The position numbers and the translations under genes are program-made. DNA of 64,000 bases from Dipylidium caninum. Taxonomy: Eukaryota; Platyhelminthes; Cestoda; Cyclophyllidea; Dipylidiidae. Within the stretch, counting starts at the first letter, position 1. Each line of letters begins with the position of its first letter. Shown here in pieces: positions 52,455-63,698 of the stretch. The stretch covers positions 248,001-312,000 of the forward strand of contig QEYB01000093.1 in the NCBI GenBank assembly GCA_017562135.1, given 5' to 3'. The notes beneath the pieces were generated by a model. It searched no databases and was not told the origin of the DNA. It saw nothing but the letters and a program-made list of their open reading frames with translations.

Positions 52455-54059
52455 ACCTCGCACAAAAAACTGCCCTGTGTCCTGGAGGCACCTCCCAGGG
52501 TTTACAAAAATAAGTTTCAGGAGGAATAGGCTACGTCTTAGTGGTAGTACTTGTGGTGTGGATAGCTAAAATCGTCTGAGGCAAACTCTCCTCGGGATTT
52601 TGACCTGCAGACTTGTTATTTTAGCAGCAAAGTGAAAAAAATAAGTCAAGTCACAGGTACACCAAAGTGCTGTTTTTCTGGTCTTACAATGGAGACGGCA
52701 ACAACTTGACCTGCCATCTCCAATATTTGATGTCAAGGAGGCTGGAGAAGAAGCTTACTAGCCCATAAGCGTCCTCGGAATTGCCATCTATCAAAGCTTC
52801 ATTATAACCGTAAAATGAAGTGCATATGAATAAAGGCACCCCGTTAAGCTTGACGAAGAAAAAAATACCATCACTTGCAAATAAAGTTGCGGCTCAAACT
52901 CGGTACTATGGAGTGTCTGCATTCCAGGAAAATGAATGTAACTTTGCTGAGTCAACTTGTTGGTGGCAGGATATAAAATGAGCCTCATTTACTGCCTAAT
53001 GTAGCATTTGGCAGGTGGGTAAGGCGTATTGCGCCGCTGTTCTCCGCACCCAGCTTCGGATAGACTGAGGAGGAGAGAGGTAATGCGCTTCGTGACTAGG
53101 TACTTCAGTGCTCGACGCACAGGTTGAACAAAAGAGCGTGCCACCTCCACCTCCTCTGTCTCCCGTAGGAGCAGAAGTGAGGATCTCCAACCCAGACGCG
53201 TCTGTTGTATCACAAACTCCCAAAGGCCAAGTCATGGGGTCGGAGAAGAGGTGACAGTGGAGTGGTGACAAGAAGAAATCTCACGGTAGGAAGCGCAGCC
53301 TCTAATCGGAAATCTGAAACTACATTTACTCGAGAATGGCAGAGTGGATGACAATTAGCCTTCCTTCCAGCCCATGACGTTGTCGATCCCGTGAGTCACG
53401 CAAAAAGGTCAGAATGTCCACACATCTTCCAAAACGGGTGAGAGGACTGCCTGGAGAAGACAGCCACCCTCCTGTTCGACTACATTCGATCCTCTTTCCT
53501 TCACACCATCCTATTTATCCGACGGCGGCAAGCTCAGACGCAGACCCTCGTTTATGTTCCCATCTGCCTCCCCAGCACAGGCACCCGAGTATGTGGGGAA
53601 GCTCGAAACACCGTCGGTAGAATGGAGGCGTTGCCGTTAAGAAGGGGAGGGGGACAGACTTTGTGGTGCAGAAACCCCAGGTATGCGATGAGGTGGGCGC
53701 TTGTCCACCCGCCAGCCACGCAAACTCATTCACTCAGGGGAGACAAATCAGGTAGACTCCAGCAAAATAACTGGGGTATTTCGGTTCGGCGGACAGTCAC
53801 GGGACTAGTCATGACATTTTGATTTTTCAATACCACTCCGTCCGAATAAAGGCAATCAGGAACCAAGTGGAAAGAAGGATTATTTAATTCGACGCCTTTA
53901 GACAGTTCCTTGTCAGCGAAGGTGTGAGACTGCGCTAAGCACAGTGCACAGTCGTCGGTGTCCGACTTGAGTTTGGCATGGAATGGCTGCCCCACGCCTG
54001 CGGCCCATTTGGGCCGGCGAACGCCTCCCTCAGCCTCACAACCGACAATCGCCTAAAAT

Positions 54060-54097
54060 GTCACCTGTCACCTGTCACCGCCACCGCCACCGCCACG
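54060..54097. repeat. short tandem repeats CACCTGT and CCGCCA
   Basis: Three close copies of CACCTGT merge into about three and a half copies of CCGCCA in the GC-rich block. A simple microsatellite-like array. Confidence 0.7.
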
Positions 54098-54506
54098 TTC
54101 ACATGATTTCCGAGTTTGCCTGGTGTCAGGGACTGTAAGCTGGACGAAGAGTGTCGTTAACTCTCCGCCGATAACACTGGCTCCTCATTAATGGGTTAAA
54201 CTAACCAGGCTGCTGAGGTGACAGGTCGTTGTGTGAGAAGTGGGAGATAATGGCTAAGGGAGCCATGGTGTTTCATCGAGTTCTTGCGGTTGCCGTATTT
54301 CCGGCACCTTCGAGGCCCCCTCGAGACCGACCCACTAGTGCTGTTCGGGAGGTAGCTTGAGTGGCGGGCGTCGAACCACTTTCCCACCGACAGCAAACGA
54401 CTTCCTCAACTTGCGGGCGGCGTGTCGGTCGGGGGACACGATAAGTGTGGCTTGGTGGCGGCATCAGTGGGCCCGTGTTATTTCGCACAGTTGAAACCGA
54501 ACCTAC

Positions 54507-54791
54507 CTTGAAGTAGTCCATATAATTGAGTTGGTTGGGTGGTGCGGGCTCGAGGAAGACACGAAGAACTCGCGGCCGCGTTGGATTCTCCGCGACGCAA
54601 CGCACGAAGTGCTCGTTGGCCATGGCGATGGCCTCCGAAATGGGGCGGCTGATGCCGGTCAGCTCGAGGTTCTGGTACTTGGAGAACTGTAAGATCGCAG
54701 AGTCCTCGCCGCCCCCGAAGAGTGGCGGATAGTACTGGTAGTACTCCAGCATCTTCGCAGCCACCTCGACCGAGGTCATTTCGATCAGGGC
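54507..54791 (-). CDS. single exon of a PTBP/hephaestus-like RNA-binding protein
   Basis: Polypyrimidine-tract-binding proteins regulate alternative splicing through four RRMs. This 285-nt phase-0 exon has a catcag acceptor and a gtaggt donor. It encodes the end of one RRM (ALIEMTSVEVAAKMLEYY, then AILQFSKYQNLEL, matching the family AFIEM...MVNYY and YIQFSNHKEL), a linker, and the first strand of the next RRM (RPRVLRVFLEP...MDYFK, matching SPVLRIIVEN...HQIF). Other exons should lie on both sides but were not found, so introns are long or the remainder lies outside the window. hnRNP L is a more distant alternative. Confidence 0.7.
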
Positions 54792-57328
54792 CTGATGCGA
54801 GGAAGAGACATACGTAATTGAGCTGCCTCACTTCTCCTCGCTTCCCTGCCGCTCAAGCCCTGTCCGCATCACCTCGCCGTTTTCTCATTTCAGCCCAACA
54901 TGACGGATGCGTGGCGCACGTCCTGCCTCCAAACAGAGTCGAGGGGCAGAGCATTAAGTCTGAAACATCACCGCAGCACTCGACCCACTTCTGGTCCACA
55001 TCTCTCAGTGTGTGTCAACCTGCGCCGAGTGCCAACTTGGTCCATTGTCTCCGAAACACGTTGATGCGACCACAAATCACCGCAGTTTGGCAGTTTCCCT
55101 CCGCTTGGTGACGATTTAAATGACCGGTAAGTTAGGTCCTCCTCACCTCTACCTGTGCAGCAGACAAGTGCACCTCGATTTTCGTGAGAATGTCAACTGG
55201 TGTCAATCTGGCTAATTTGCAGTACCGACGTCGCTTCAGAACGCATATGTCGGGCCAGCCCAGCCACCACACCAACTGCGCGATTCACACGAGGCCTCTT
55301 GCCTGAGTCCGCAGCAGTGGCCAACGCAGGCTGCTCACAGGCGAAAAGGCGGAGAGGAGGAGAGCCAGTCGAGACCCCTCCTCCTCGCCTTCACCAGGCA
55401 CTTGTCGACATGGTCGCACGCACCTCAAGTGGGAGGCCAATTCACTTAGGCTGGGAGGTAAATGAATTAGGGGGAATTAAATCACCGAAAGGCGACGTGG
55501 CCAACGTGCACTGCCCACACAGAAGAGCAGCCTCAGAGAAACAAATTCCTTAAAAGTGCGCAGAATGTGTTCCCCCCCAAGCCTTCATTCAGTTCTCCAA
55601 CCTCTTCACACAAACCCTCCAGTGGCAAGGGACGCAAAACCCGCGCACAGGAAAACAGGTTTTCGCGGGGCGCAAACCACCTCTCCACGCTGCCACTCGC
55701 CTGATTCTACTCGCCAATGCCTCACCAACCTACGGCAGGAGCGAAGGACTTCACAATTCCCCTCTCCCCAATCACAAATACTCCAAGCAAATAACTAATC
55801 TGGCTCCCAAGGTGCTTTTCCAGTGACACTGTATGCATCATTTATTTCCCCCACTAGTTTTGGTCCTCAACAACCGCAATTGGGGTGTTTGAGAGACAAA
55901 AGTTTGCCACGTGCAGCCCCTTTACTGCAAACCACATCTGAGGGGAGATTGGCGGCTCCCGCCAGAAGAATGCCACCCACCGCCAGAAATACCCGCCCCG
56001 AGACGATTAGGGCGCGACATCGGCCAACCTGAGGCCAAAATTGGCGCAGCCCAGACTCAGGGCCCCGCGCCAGAGTGCGCACGAAGACGGGGCGATGACG
56101 CAGGGGAGCGAGGCGGATGTCATCCCCACTACTTGGTCATCCAAATCGACGTATTCGCTGTGTCGACTTCGCCATCACAGGAGATGGCAGTTTGGACAAG
56201 TGCACATTGCACTTTGCAGTTGAAAGTGCCCCGCAAATGCCGCCTCGTCTCATTGTGGCCAAGTGTCTGCGTAGCCAGACTCGTGTTGGTTTATCTCAGG
56301 TCGCCGCGCTGTTCGTCGGCGTTTCGTGCGAGTCGTCATCGCATAGCCACGAGGTCTGCTCTCCACAGGCCTCTTTACACGTTTAAACTTCTGTCGTCCC
56401 CTGGCCATGCACTCTTCGTTGTCTACGTGAGGACATTTCTGCGCAAATATTCACTTCCGGCGTTGAAGTCGGCTTTACAGCATTGGGGAGCAGCTATGTT
56501 ATAGTCTTCGGTGTTTCTCACCGTCAGACTATCAATTAAGGCATCCTTGAACTATTTTTAGGGGGGCTGTGGGCAGACTACGCCTCACCTGTCCTGTTTT
56601 CTTGGTCAACACGAGGTTCACTATCGGGTGGATGTTAGTGCCGTCCTTTTGGTTCCATGAGAAGCCACTGGATGGGCTACACAGGCTGGAGAAGGACACC
56701 GATTGCTATTAGAGAAGCAAAATCTGCCCATTTTAGTTGGTCCAGCGTTGCTATATTAAGAGCCTGTCGCTATGCCCTGACTTAATGCAACTTTGTCGCC
56801 CCGATTTGTATGCCAGTAAATTAAACTATAAATGACATTTATTTATAATACCATTGTCCCTCAATATTTAAGAACTAAATATAAGATTATTGATTTTGAG
56901 AATTTTTCACTTCATGGCATTCAAGCTTTGTAATTAGACATTTTTCTAATCGTTTGTCTACTCTATTTTTAGTGCTGCCCCTTGTAACTGGACTCCTCAG
57001 TTGGCGCCGTTCTGCTGTTCGTGTGCGCTTTTGTGTGTGAAAGTGCTCAACTTCTTGCTGGTGTTCGTCCGAGGTACCTTTTTTCCCACATTTGGCCAAT
57101 GAGTGCCTTTAATTCACGTTTCCTGCTCAATCCCATTATGTTCTTACGTCAGCGTTTTTCATGAGCTCGTCTTAGTTGTTAACTCCTTAATGATACCCGT
57201 TTTCCTCATGGCTTTCGAATTTTACATTAAATTCTTTTCGAGTTTGTTTACTAAGTTTCTTTCCATTAACGCTTTTACCCATAGGTAGCTGCTGTATTTT
57301 TGTAAGTTGCTTTTATTTCCTCCAGTTG
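54792..57328. other. GC-rich region with long non-homologous open frames
   Basis: Stop-poor because of high G+C: plus frames of 69-197 codons overlap in all three phases. None shows a domain, and they are rich in Pro, Arg, Ser and Ala as expected from random GC-rich DNA. It is probably an intron or the promoter side of the PTBP-like gene. The RRM1 exon was looked for and not recognised. Confidence 0.4.
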
Positions 57329-57331
57329 ATG
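57313..57331 (+). promoter_or_regulatory. candidate trans-splice acceptor before MRPL57
   Basis: A pyrimidine-rich tract ending cctccag at 57325 is followed by TTG and then the ATG at 57329, leaving a 3-nt leader. It is compatible with spliced-leader addition or a 5'UTR intron. Confidence 0.5.
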
Positions 57332-57808
57332 AAATTTACGTCACTGCTTTTGAACCGCTTCATACCTTTCAAACGGGTCCCGGGCTCATTGTGGTCTGGT
57401 AAACAGAGAAAGATACCCAGATTGACAGCCTCGCGCAAGATTGCATTCATGGATGAGTTGCTTCTGACTCAACAGAATGAACGTTACCTCTCTTCTCCTT
57501 TTATCAGTAAGGAAGCGGAGGCCACCACTCTGCCCGCCGAAAAGGTACCTTCTCATAACTTTGGCCACCTTTCAATTATTCTAAACCTATTGTCCTGTGG
57601 CTCTTCAACTGGAATTCAGTTACATTAGTGCGTGTCAAGTGGTTTTTATCCCCAAAATCCTCAATCCCAATTTTAGGCGCAAGAGCTGATTAAAGAGAAC
57701 GACGTATTCTACAGGATCTACGAGCAAAAATTTCGGGCGCGTTTTCCCCATCGCAAGTTGGAAGACTTTTGGTCCACTCTTAACACTGAGAAAAAGTACG
57801 ACATTTGA
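57329..57808 (+). CDS. MRPL57: mitochondrial ribosomal protein mL63 (MRPL57/MRP63)
   Basis: Component of the large mitochondrial ribosomal subunit. Exons: 57329-57544 and 57677-57808; 115 residues, phase 0 junction, stop TGA. Seen: VPGSLWSGKQRKIPRLTASR, matching the family IPGRQWIGKHRRPR, then ERYLSSPFISKEAE, matching HYWLSMPYMTREQE, and a charged C-terminus with FPHRKLEDFWSTLN, matching FPPHRFIADQLDHLN. Human mL63 is 102 residues. The basic, signal-like N-terminus (KFTSLLLNRFIPFKR) fits mitochondrial targeting. The ATG at 57329 is preceded directly by an acceptor-like site. Confidence 0.85.
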
Positions 57809-58277
57809 AACGCATTCCGAGCTCCTTACTGTTTTCTGCCAACTCAATTTGAATAATATAAAACGGTTCATCCCACCACTACTGATGTTTGACTCGTCTT
57901 TGCAATTTAGAGGTAGTATTTTCCACTTCGCATGGAAATCTTGTGAATTTTACCAGACTGGCGCCAGACTCTCGGAAATTAGAGCTGATAAAGGTGAAAT
58001 CAAACGGTTTTCGATGCGGCCACGGCGTTCGGTCGTTTCACTAGTGCTCATGTGTTAGTGAAAATTAATGTCACTGCAGCGCCGCTTCTTACTCGTAGTG
58101 CTCAACCAGAAAAAGTAAGTCAGGTGGCAATGTTGACAGAAACGTACATCAGGAATTGTTTCGAATATAAAATAGGCACAACGTGCACAAAATGCGACAC
58201 AACAATGGAAAGGTAACTACAACAGAAGTAGACGTCGGCAGATAAATCACAAAGAACACAAGATACCAAATAATGGA
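57809..58277. other. intergenic, nothing recognised
   Basis: 3' flank of MRPL57 and of the minus-strand terminal exon; the two genes converge here. No similarity in the remaining short frames. Confidence 0.4.
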
Positions 58278-58476
58278 TCAGTAGATGGGCTTCTGTGTAG
58301 CCGCTTGGACGCCACCTTGAAAGGCGCCCACAGCCATACGGTCCATCAGCGAATCGGTGCCATATGCAGGAGCGGCCGGTGGAAAAGCGTTCTCTATGCC
58401 GGAATAGCCTTGCTGCGATGGATTTTGCGGATTTGACCCGCCGTGGAACCCCCCAGCAATTTCGGACCGTGACCTT
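58278..58476 (-). CDS. terminal exon of an unidentified protein
   Basis: After a cgtttag acceptor, a 66-codon frame begins RSRSEIAGGFHGGSNPQ, stays rich in Gly, Ser, Asn, Gln, Pro and Ala, and ends with TDSLMDRMAVGAFQGG and QKPIY before TGA. The low-complexity composition with a defined end looks like the C-terminal tail of an RNA-binding or scaffold protein. A second minus frame is also open over the same bases, so the choice rests on composition. Upstream exons were not found to the right. Confidence 0.45.
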
Positions 58477-59283
58477 CTAAACGATTAAAAATGGCAAGTG
58501 CATAGCTATGAGCCTGGCATGTCAGTGTGGGGGACTCTCAACCCTGGTTCCCCTGTTGATGCTCATCCCGCCGGTCATTCTACTCACAGCTTCCTCAAAA
58601 CTGTGTCCGTATGCAAGTCCTTGTCTTCGATGGAATTTACCACATCCCAATGTCGGACCTTTTGTCCGGCGTAGACTGACAATCAAGAAGACAGCGCTTG
58701 TGCTATCATCCTATCAGTAAATATGGTATCTGAGCCTTGCAATCACCTTAGGTAGATTATTTCAATGTCAGAAATCTACGAAACTGCAGTAATTTTAATA
58801 GCAGCGACAATGCCGCTGGTACTGTATACCGCATCCTACAGGGTTATCTTGTCGAGCGAAGCCTTATCGATACCATCAATCACATAGAAGCCCACTTCAT
58901 ATTCCAAACCTAATTTAGGATCCCGTATAGCAAAACGCACTACACGAGTAAAAAAGCACCTTTTAACTTGCCGATTCTTTTCCAATGTACAAATTTAAAC
59001 TGTTAGGGTAGCGGTGATAACGAGGTGTCGGTGCGGATGGCCCATGAAGATCGATTAAGTGACCAGAGTCGGAAATGCAAAAAAGTGAATACGTCTAGGT
59101 TGCGTATTCACCCAAGTTCCCACCGGACAATATGGGAATGTATAACACCAGTACTACGACTCAAATGTACAAAAGCAGCAGAGAGACCGTAAGAAAGGCG
59201 TGTACGAATAAGGTCTACCGGAGGGTTCTGTCGTTTTTCGGAATAAAACAAAATGCGACTCTTCTTAACGTCAATAAACTTAA

Positions 59284-60224
59284 TCAAATAATATAATTGG
59301 GATTATTGTCGACTTCCTAACAGCGTGAGGGTAATTTGCATACCCCATTTTTTAATGTTTGGAATTTTAATGCGACAAATAGAACCAGTGCTTTTGTTTA
59401 ATATCCTCTTCATTTTTGAATTTTTTGCCCTTCAAAAAACGAATGTTAATCGGGTGATGCTAAGTCCGGAGAATATGGTGAATTCGACGGAATTTCGCAG
59501 CCTGATTCTACAAATTTTAACGAGTCTCTTAAGTATCATGTGTCCTGGCGCTGCCATCACGCAATATGACGTCCTTCCTCTTTATGCACTGCTGCCTTTA
59601 AATCATTTATTTGCTGACAATACTTCTCCGAATTGAGCTTTTCTTTCGATTTTACAAGCTTATAACGTATTGGTCCCCGAATGTTCCCCCATACACACAT
59701 CATCTTATTCCGAGTCATATTTGTTTGAGAAGTGGAAGGGCTAGGTTCTCGAAGTTCACGATATGCCCATTTCCTTATAATTTTTTCAAAGGAAATCCAC
59801 TTTTATCCCCCTGTTACCAGCCGGTGCATTAATGGCTTGATTTTGTTCCGGGCAAGCAGAGATGTGAGTATGACACTTGATCGTCTAAATTCTTCTGAGT
59901 TAATTCGTGTGGCACCCATTTTGACTGCTTCCACACGGATCTCACCTTCCGCATATGATCCGGAATGGTTTACTGAGCTGAATTTAGCCTTTTTGCTGTC
60001 TCTCCAGTTGTCAGAAAAGGATCTTGCTCCAACATGGTCTTGACAACATCGTCGTCGATCAAAGATGGTCGCCCAGAACATGGCTTATCAATGAGGTCGA
60101 GAGCACATGCTTCACATTTTTTGAAATATCTTCGGGATTTCATATTAGAAAATTTCCCTTCGTCAAACACTCAGTAAAACCCGCATACAATACAGTGGTG
60201 CAGAGTGACTTTATCAGTAGCCAT
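59284..60224 (-). mobile_element. second degenerate mariner transposase
   Basis: A transposase remnant in the opposite orientation to the first, again full length but broken. Seen on the minus strand: MATDKVTLHHCIV start, KPCSGRPSLIDDDVVKTML and DPFLTTGETAKRLN (helix-turn-helix and linker), KWVPHELT-like SKWVPHELT, VWGNIRGPIRYKLVKS, a decayed DNARPH block, SPYSPDLAS, and a final segment matching LPxRWxEVxNNN. Several stops and shifts make it inactive. Residues differ from the first copy throughout, so the two are not recent duplicates. Inverted repeats not located. Confidence 0.88.
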
Positions 60225-62097
60225 TGGGTAGACAATCGCTTCAAACTTAAAACTAACATGAATCGGTAAAAACAGAGCTGAACATTAGCCAAACAAACAT
60301 GTGCTACGTATCAAAATTGCCATAGAAACAGACAAAACTTTGTGGTAGACTTGATAAATTAAAAACCGTAACCACCTCAAGTAGTAAGTTATTTTTTGAG
60401 GGACCACTGTCAAAACGCGTCTCGTGTATTACTGTCACGTTTCGAGTAACATGCATGCGAGACCGCAACTATAAGGATCGCAAGTAAATTATGCAACGAG
60501 TTACGAGGTTAAAGAAACTGATTGAAATAGCGATTAAACTTAAAGCAGATACCAAATATTCACAAAAATCAAACCATTGTGGCGGCTTCAAAAGCAGTGA
60601 AATAGAAGATGGGGCGCAGATAGGCAAAAATTGTGGAAGGAGACAGATAGGTTAGGGAGACAAGATCTCGCGAAGAGGAAACGACTCCTTATTACCAAAA
60701 AAGAGGAGCAACCGGGCTTTTGAAAGTACATAAATGGACAGAAAACGGCAGTAAGGGATTGGGAACCAAAGCAATCAGAAAGTCACACAAGAGAAAAAAA
60801 TACTCGAGTCACGAAAAAATTTAGGTCGCTAAGTTACTGGGATCGCCCATTAAATCAATGACCTGAAAGCAACCATTAAGCCTTTTTACTTCAGACCTAA
60901 GGTGACCAGATCTGAAGTCCGGGTTAGGGAAGGTAAAAATCCAAACCTTAAGGAAAGAACAAAGCGAGCTTAGCGCTTTCGTCGGAATTTACCTAGCCCT
61001 TTCACATAAGTGAATAAAAAAGCAAGCACAGTATCGCTCCAGATGTTGTAAGCATTGACCAGCTCAAATTTCAATGTCCGTGATTTGAGTATTTAATGAG
61101 ATTTTAACAAGGAAAAAAACCCTAAACATGGATTGTGTGATTTAAGGGTTTTAGGGTGGAAACTAAGAAACGGCCGTTTTTATTTAATCTGAGTTCAGTT
61201 GCGACTAAAAGAGATACATTGTGACGTGCACCTGACTTTTAGCTATAGATTTTCAAGAGGTTCCCTTCACTCATCTCACAAAAATTTTTCCGTGATGGCA
61301 TCCCATTTTCATCTTACCTTCTTCCGTAACGCGATGGTAACAAAACGCAATTTATATAACCTTTTTGTACGAGCTCAAATTAAATTAGAGATCAGTTCAA
61401 GCTACGAGAAAAATTAATTAGACATTCGGACATGGACCCACGAATGAAAAAATACTTGATGTTCGTCCCAAAAATTTTGTTCGGGCAAGTCAAGTACCGT
61501 AATCTAGCCTTGAGGAAACCACCGCCGCATATTAATAACAAGAAAAGCAACTTGAAATCCGGTACACTCACAAGTATTTATTAACTTGTATCTAAACTAA
61601 AGAGGAACGAGCCATCCATATGGCTGTGTTAGAATGTTTGCGCACAGTAAATAAAAGAGTTAACTCATACGCGCCTCCCGTACGAACTGACGCATCTGCA
61701 AATGATCGAGTGACTGCAAGAGCAGGTACACATCTTTGTTGCTTCCTTCGCAATACACGATTGCCGCCGACTTTTGTGTGTTAATGTAAAACGGTCAAGC
61801 GAATGGGGTGACAAAAATACACACCTCGGACATACGGCTCAGCGGAAATATAAAAAAAACGGTTACCATATGGTGGAAAGCTCAAGTCATATTGCCGTGA
61901 AACTGATATAATGTATGGGAAGAAATTTATAAAAAACAACCAGCATTGCTCACTGGTCATGGTGCAAAGTACGACAAAGACATAAAGCTTCTATTATTGT
62001 TGACAAAATAACTTCTCACAAATATGACATTTTCTCACATCTTACATATTCAGCCGATATTTCTCCGACCGTTTAATATCTTTTTCGTAATTAAGAA
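60225..62097. other. AT-rich intergenic region, nothing recognised
   Basis: Only short open frames without similarity. 3' flank of the flower-like gene. Confidence 0.4.
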
Positions 62098-63698
62098 TTA
62101 TTTTAAAAGGAAAAACACGTTAACCAAAAAAATACCACAAAGGACTTTGAGTACCATATTTGCCCTGAAAAGTAAGACCTTTTTGAAAAGACACATATGA
62201 CTTGCTCGATTGTCGAAAGTCATAGACGCTACCGGAAAATAATTCGATTGGATATAATAAATAATATAAAAACTGGAAGCTTTTTCTGCTTATACTCAAC
62301 TCCCGTTCCATATCATAATATTACCAAACAAGTCATAACATCAAACCTACAATCGGTTAAAATCGATTAAGTCCTCATAGAGAAAATGAATTACTAATAA
62401 AGTGGAGAATAAAGGTCATAATGGCTGATAACAAATGATAACATCTAATTTCGCATCATAAACACATGTAGGTAAAGGCTATGAACAACTAATACACATA
62501 AAACCCATCAAGATTCTCATTTATAGTAGTGTTAAACGTAAAATAACGGTCCGTAAACCAGCAAAAGAGATGACTTTCAACATTTATAAAAATGGTAACA
62601 ATGCTTTATGCTACACTGAAACCATTAACAAAAACACTTACCTCAATATAATAAATTCCCGAAACCGCATAGCGGCGGAAGCGAAGAGAAACAACAAGGC
62701 GAATCCGATTGAGATGGAAGGACACATCGCCAACGCGATTATGCCCAGACTATATATGTCAAAAAATCCAAAAATCAAAAAAGGCAAGTACTTAACAAAG
62801 AAGCAAACTAGTTGGGCGAAAAATTAAAACAAACAAAAAATGAACCGATTAAGAGAAAAAGAGATTTAACGGTGGTTTCCAATACGGCACGCGTTCAATA
62901 TTTAAACGCGAAATGAAGAAACACTTAGTCAGAACACAAATGTATATAGAAGCAAAATTTAACTGAAAATGTTCTTCGAACACGAGTTTGCACCAATACT
63001 TTAATAACTGAAACAAAAAGAAACAAAAGCGTCATTTGGCCTCTTCTAACTTCTTCTAAGGATCAAGAGTAAACTCAAGCTCGTAGCTATATTTAAAGGA
63101 AGTTGTTAGAGGAAAATAAATATTTCAGTGAGCAAATAAATTTATCGTTTAAAAAACTATATCAGATTCGTACATTGGACAAATGATGGCGATGGGAAGT
63201 GGGCCCATCTTGTTGAGACAATTTTCGATGATTGCGACTTGTGAAATAAAGGTACAGCAGAAGGGCATTTCAATGACAAGTATAAAAATTCCAGTAACGC
63301 TGAAAAGGAAAGTAGGGCCGTCAAACTTGCCCCAAAAATCTTTTTGATACAGTTGAAGTCTTTAAATAAAAGCGTCTTCAATGTGACTTATTAAGGATGT
63401 AGATATTTTAAACCAAACACCACAGTAAGAATGAAAAGCGTCCGAAAAGAAAAGCCTATGAACCATGGCATCACGCACAGACGATGGCTTTTGTAGCAAT
63501 CAAAGAACTTACATGAGGAGAATTCCTGCAAAAACACAAATAACAGAGAAACCGATGGCTCCGACAAGTCCAAGCACACAACACACTGCGAACCTGATTA
63601 TAATGAACAAATAACATACTTATCCCAGTAGCTACATATAGAATACGAGTTCCATAGCGGAAGAAAACGTTTTGGACGGGTGCGGAACCAGTATTCAT
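62098..63698 (-). CDS. CACFD1: calcium channel flower homologue (CACFD1)
   Basis: Flower proteins are small multi-pass membrane proteins of synaptic vesicles linked to calcium entry, endocytosis and cell competition. Exons (minus): 63620-63698, 63513-63585, 63174-63299, 62642-62749, and possibly 62098-62164. Phases agree. Seen: NVFFRYGTRILYVATGI, matching the fly YLKYGSRLLGIVA; CCVLGLVGAIGFSVICVFAG (helix); VTGIFILVIEMPFCCTFI, matching the conserved E-A-P-F/C-C-C motif with its pore-associated Glu; SLGIIALAMCPSISIGFALL (helix 3). The last proposed exon gives a hydrophobic helix MVLKVLCGIFLVNVFFLLK and a stop, but its similarity is weak. The start at ATG 63698 is preceded 35 nt upstream by a ctcttcag acceptor. 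Confidence 0.78.

Larger units (their letters stand above)
51629..54506. other. region between LRRC23 and the PTBP-like exon
   Basis: Composition rises from AT-rich to GC-rich after about 52.9 kb. No family recognised. Minus frames at 52996-53271 and 53726-53995, and others, are unassigned. If the PTBP-like gene continues leftwards this is one of its introns, but no later RRM exon was found here. Confidence 0.35.

Noticed and set aside
55911..56504. 197-codon plus-strand frame
   Set aside because: It lies in GC-rich DNA where all three plus frames are open, and its composition is random-like with no domain or splice context.
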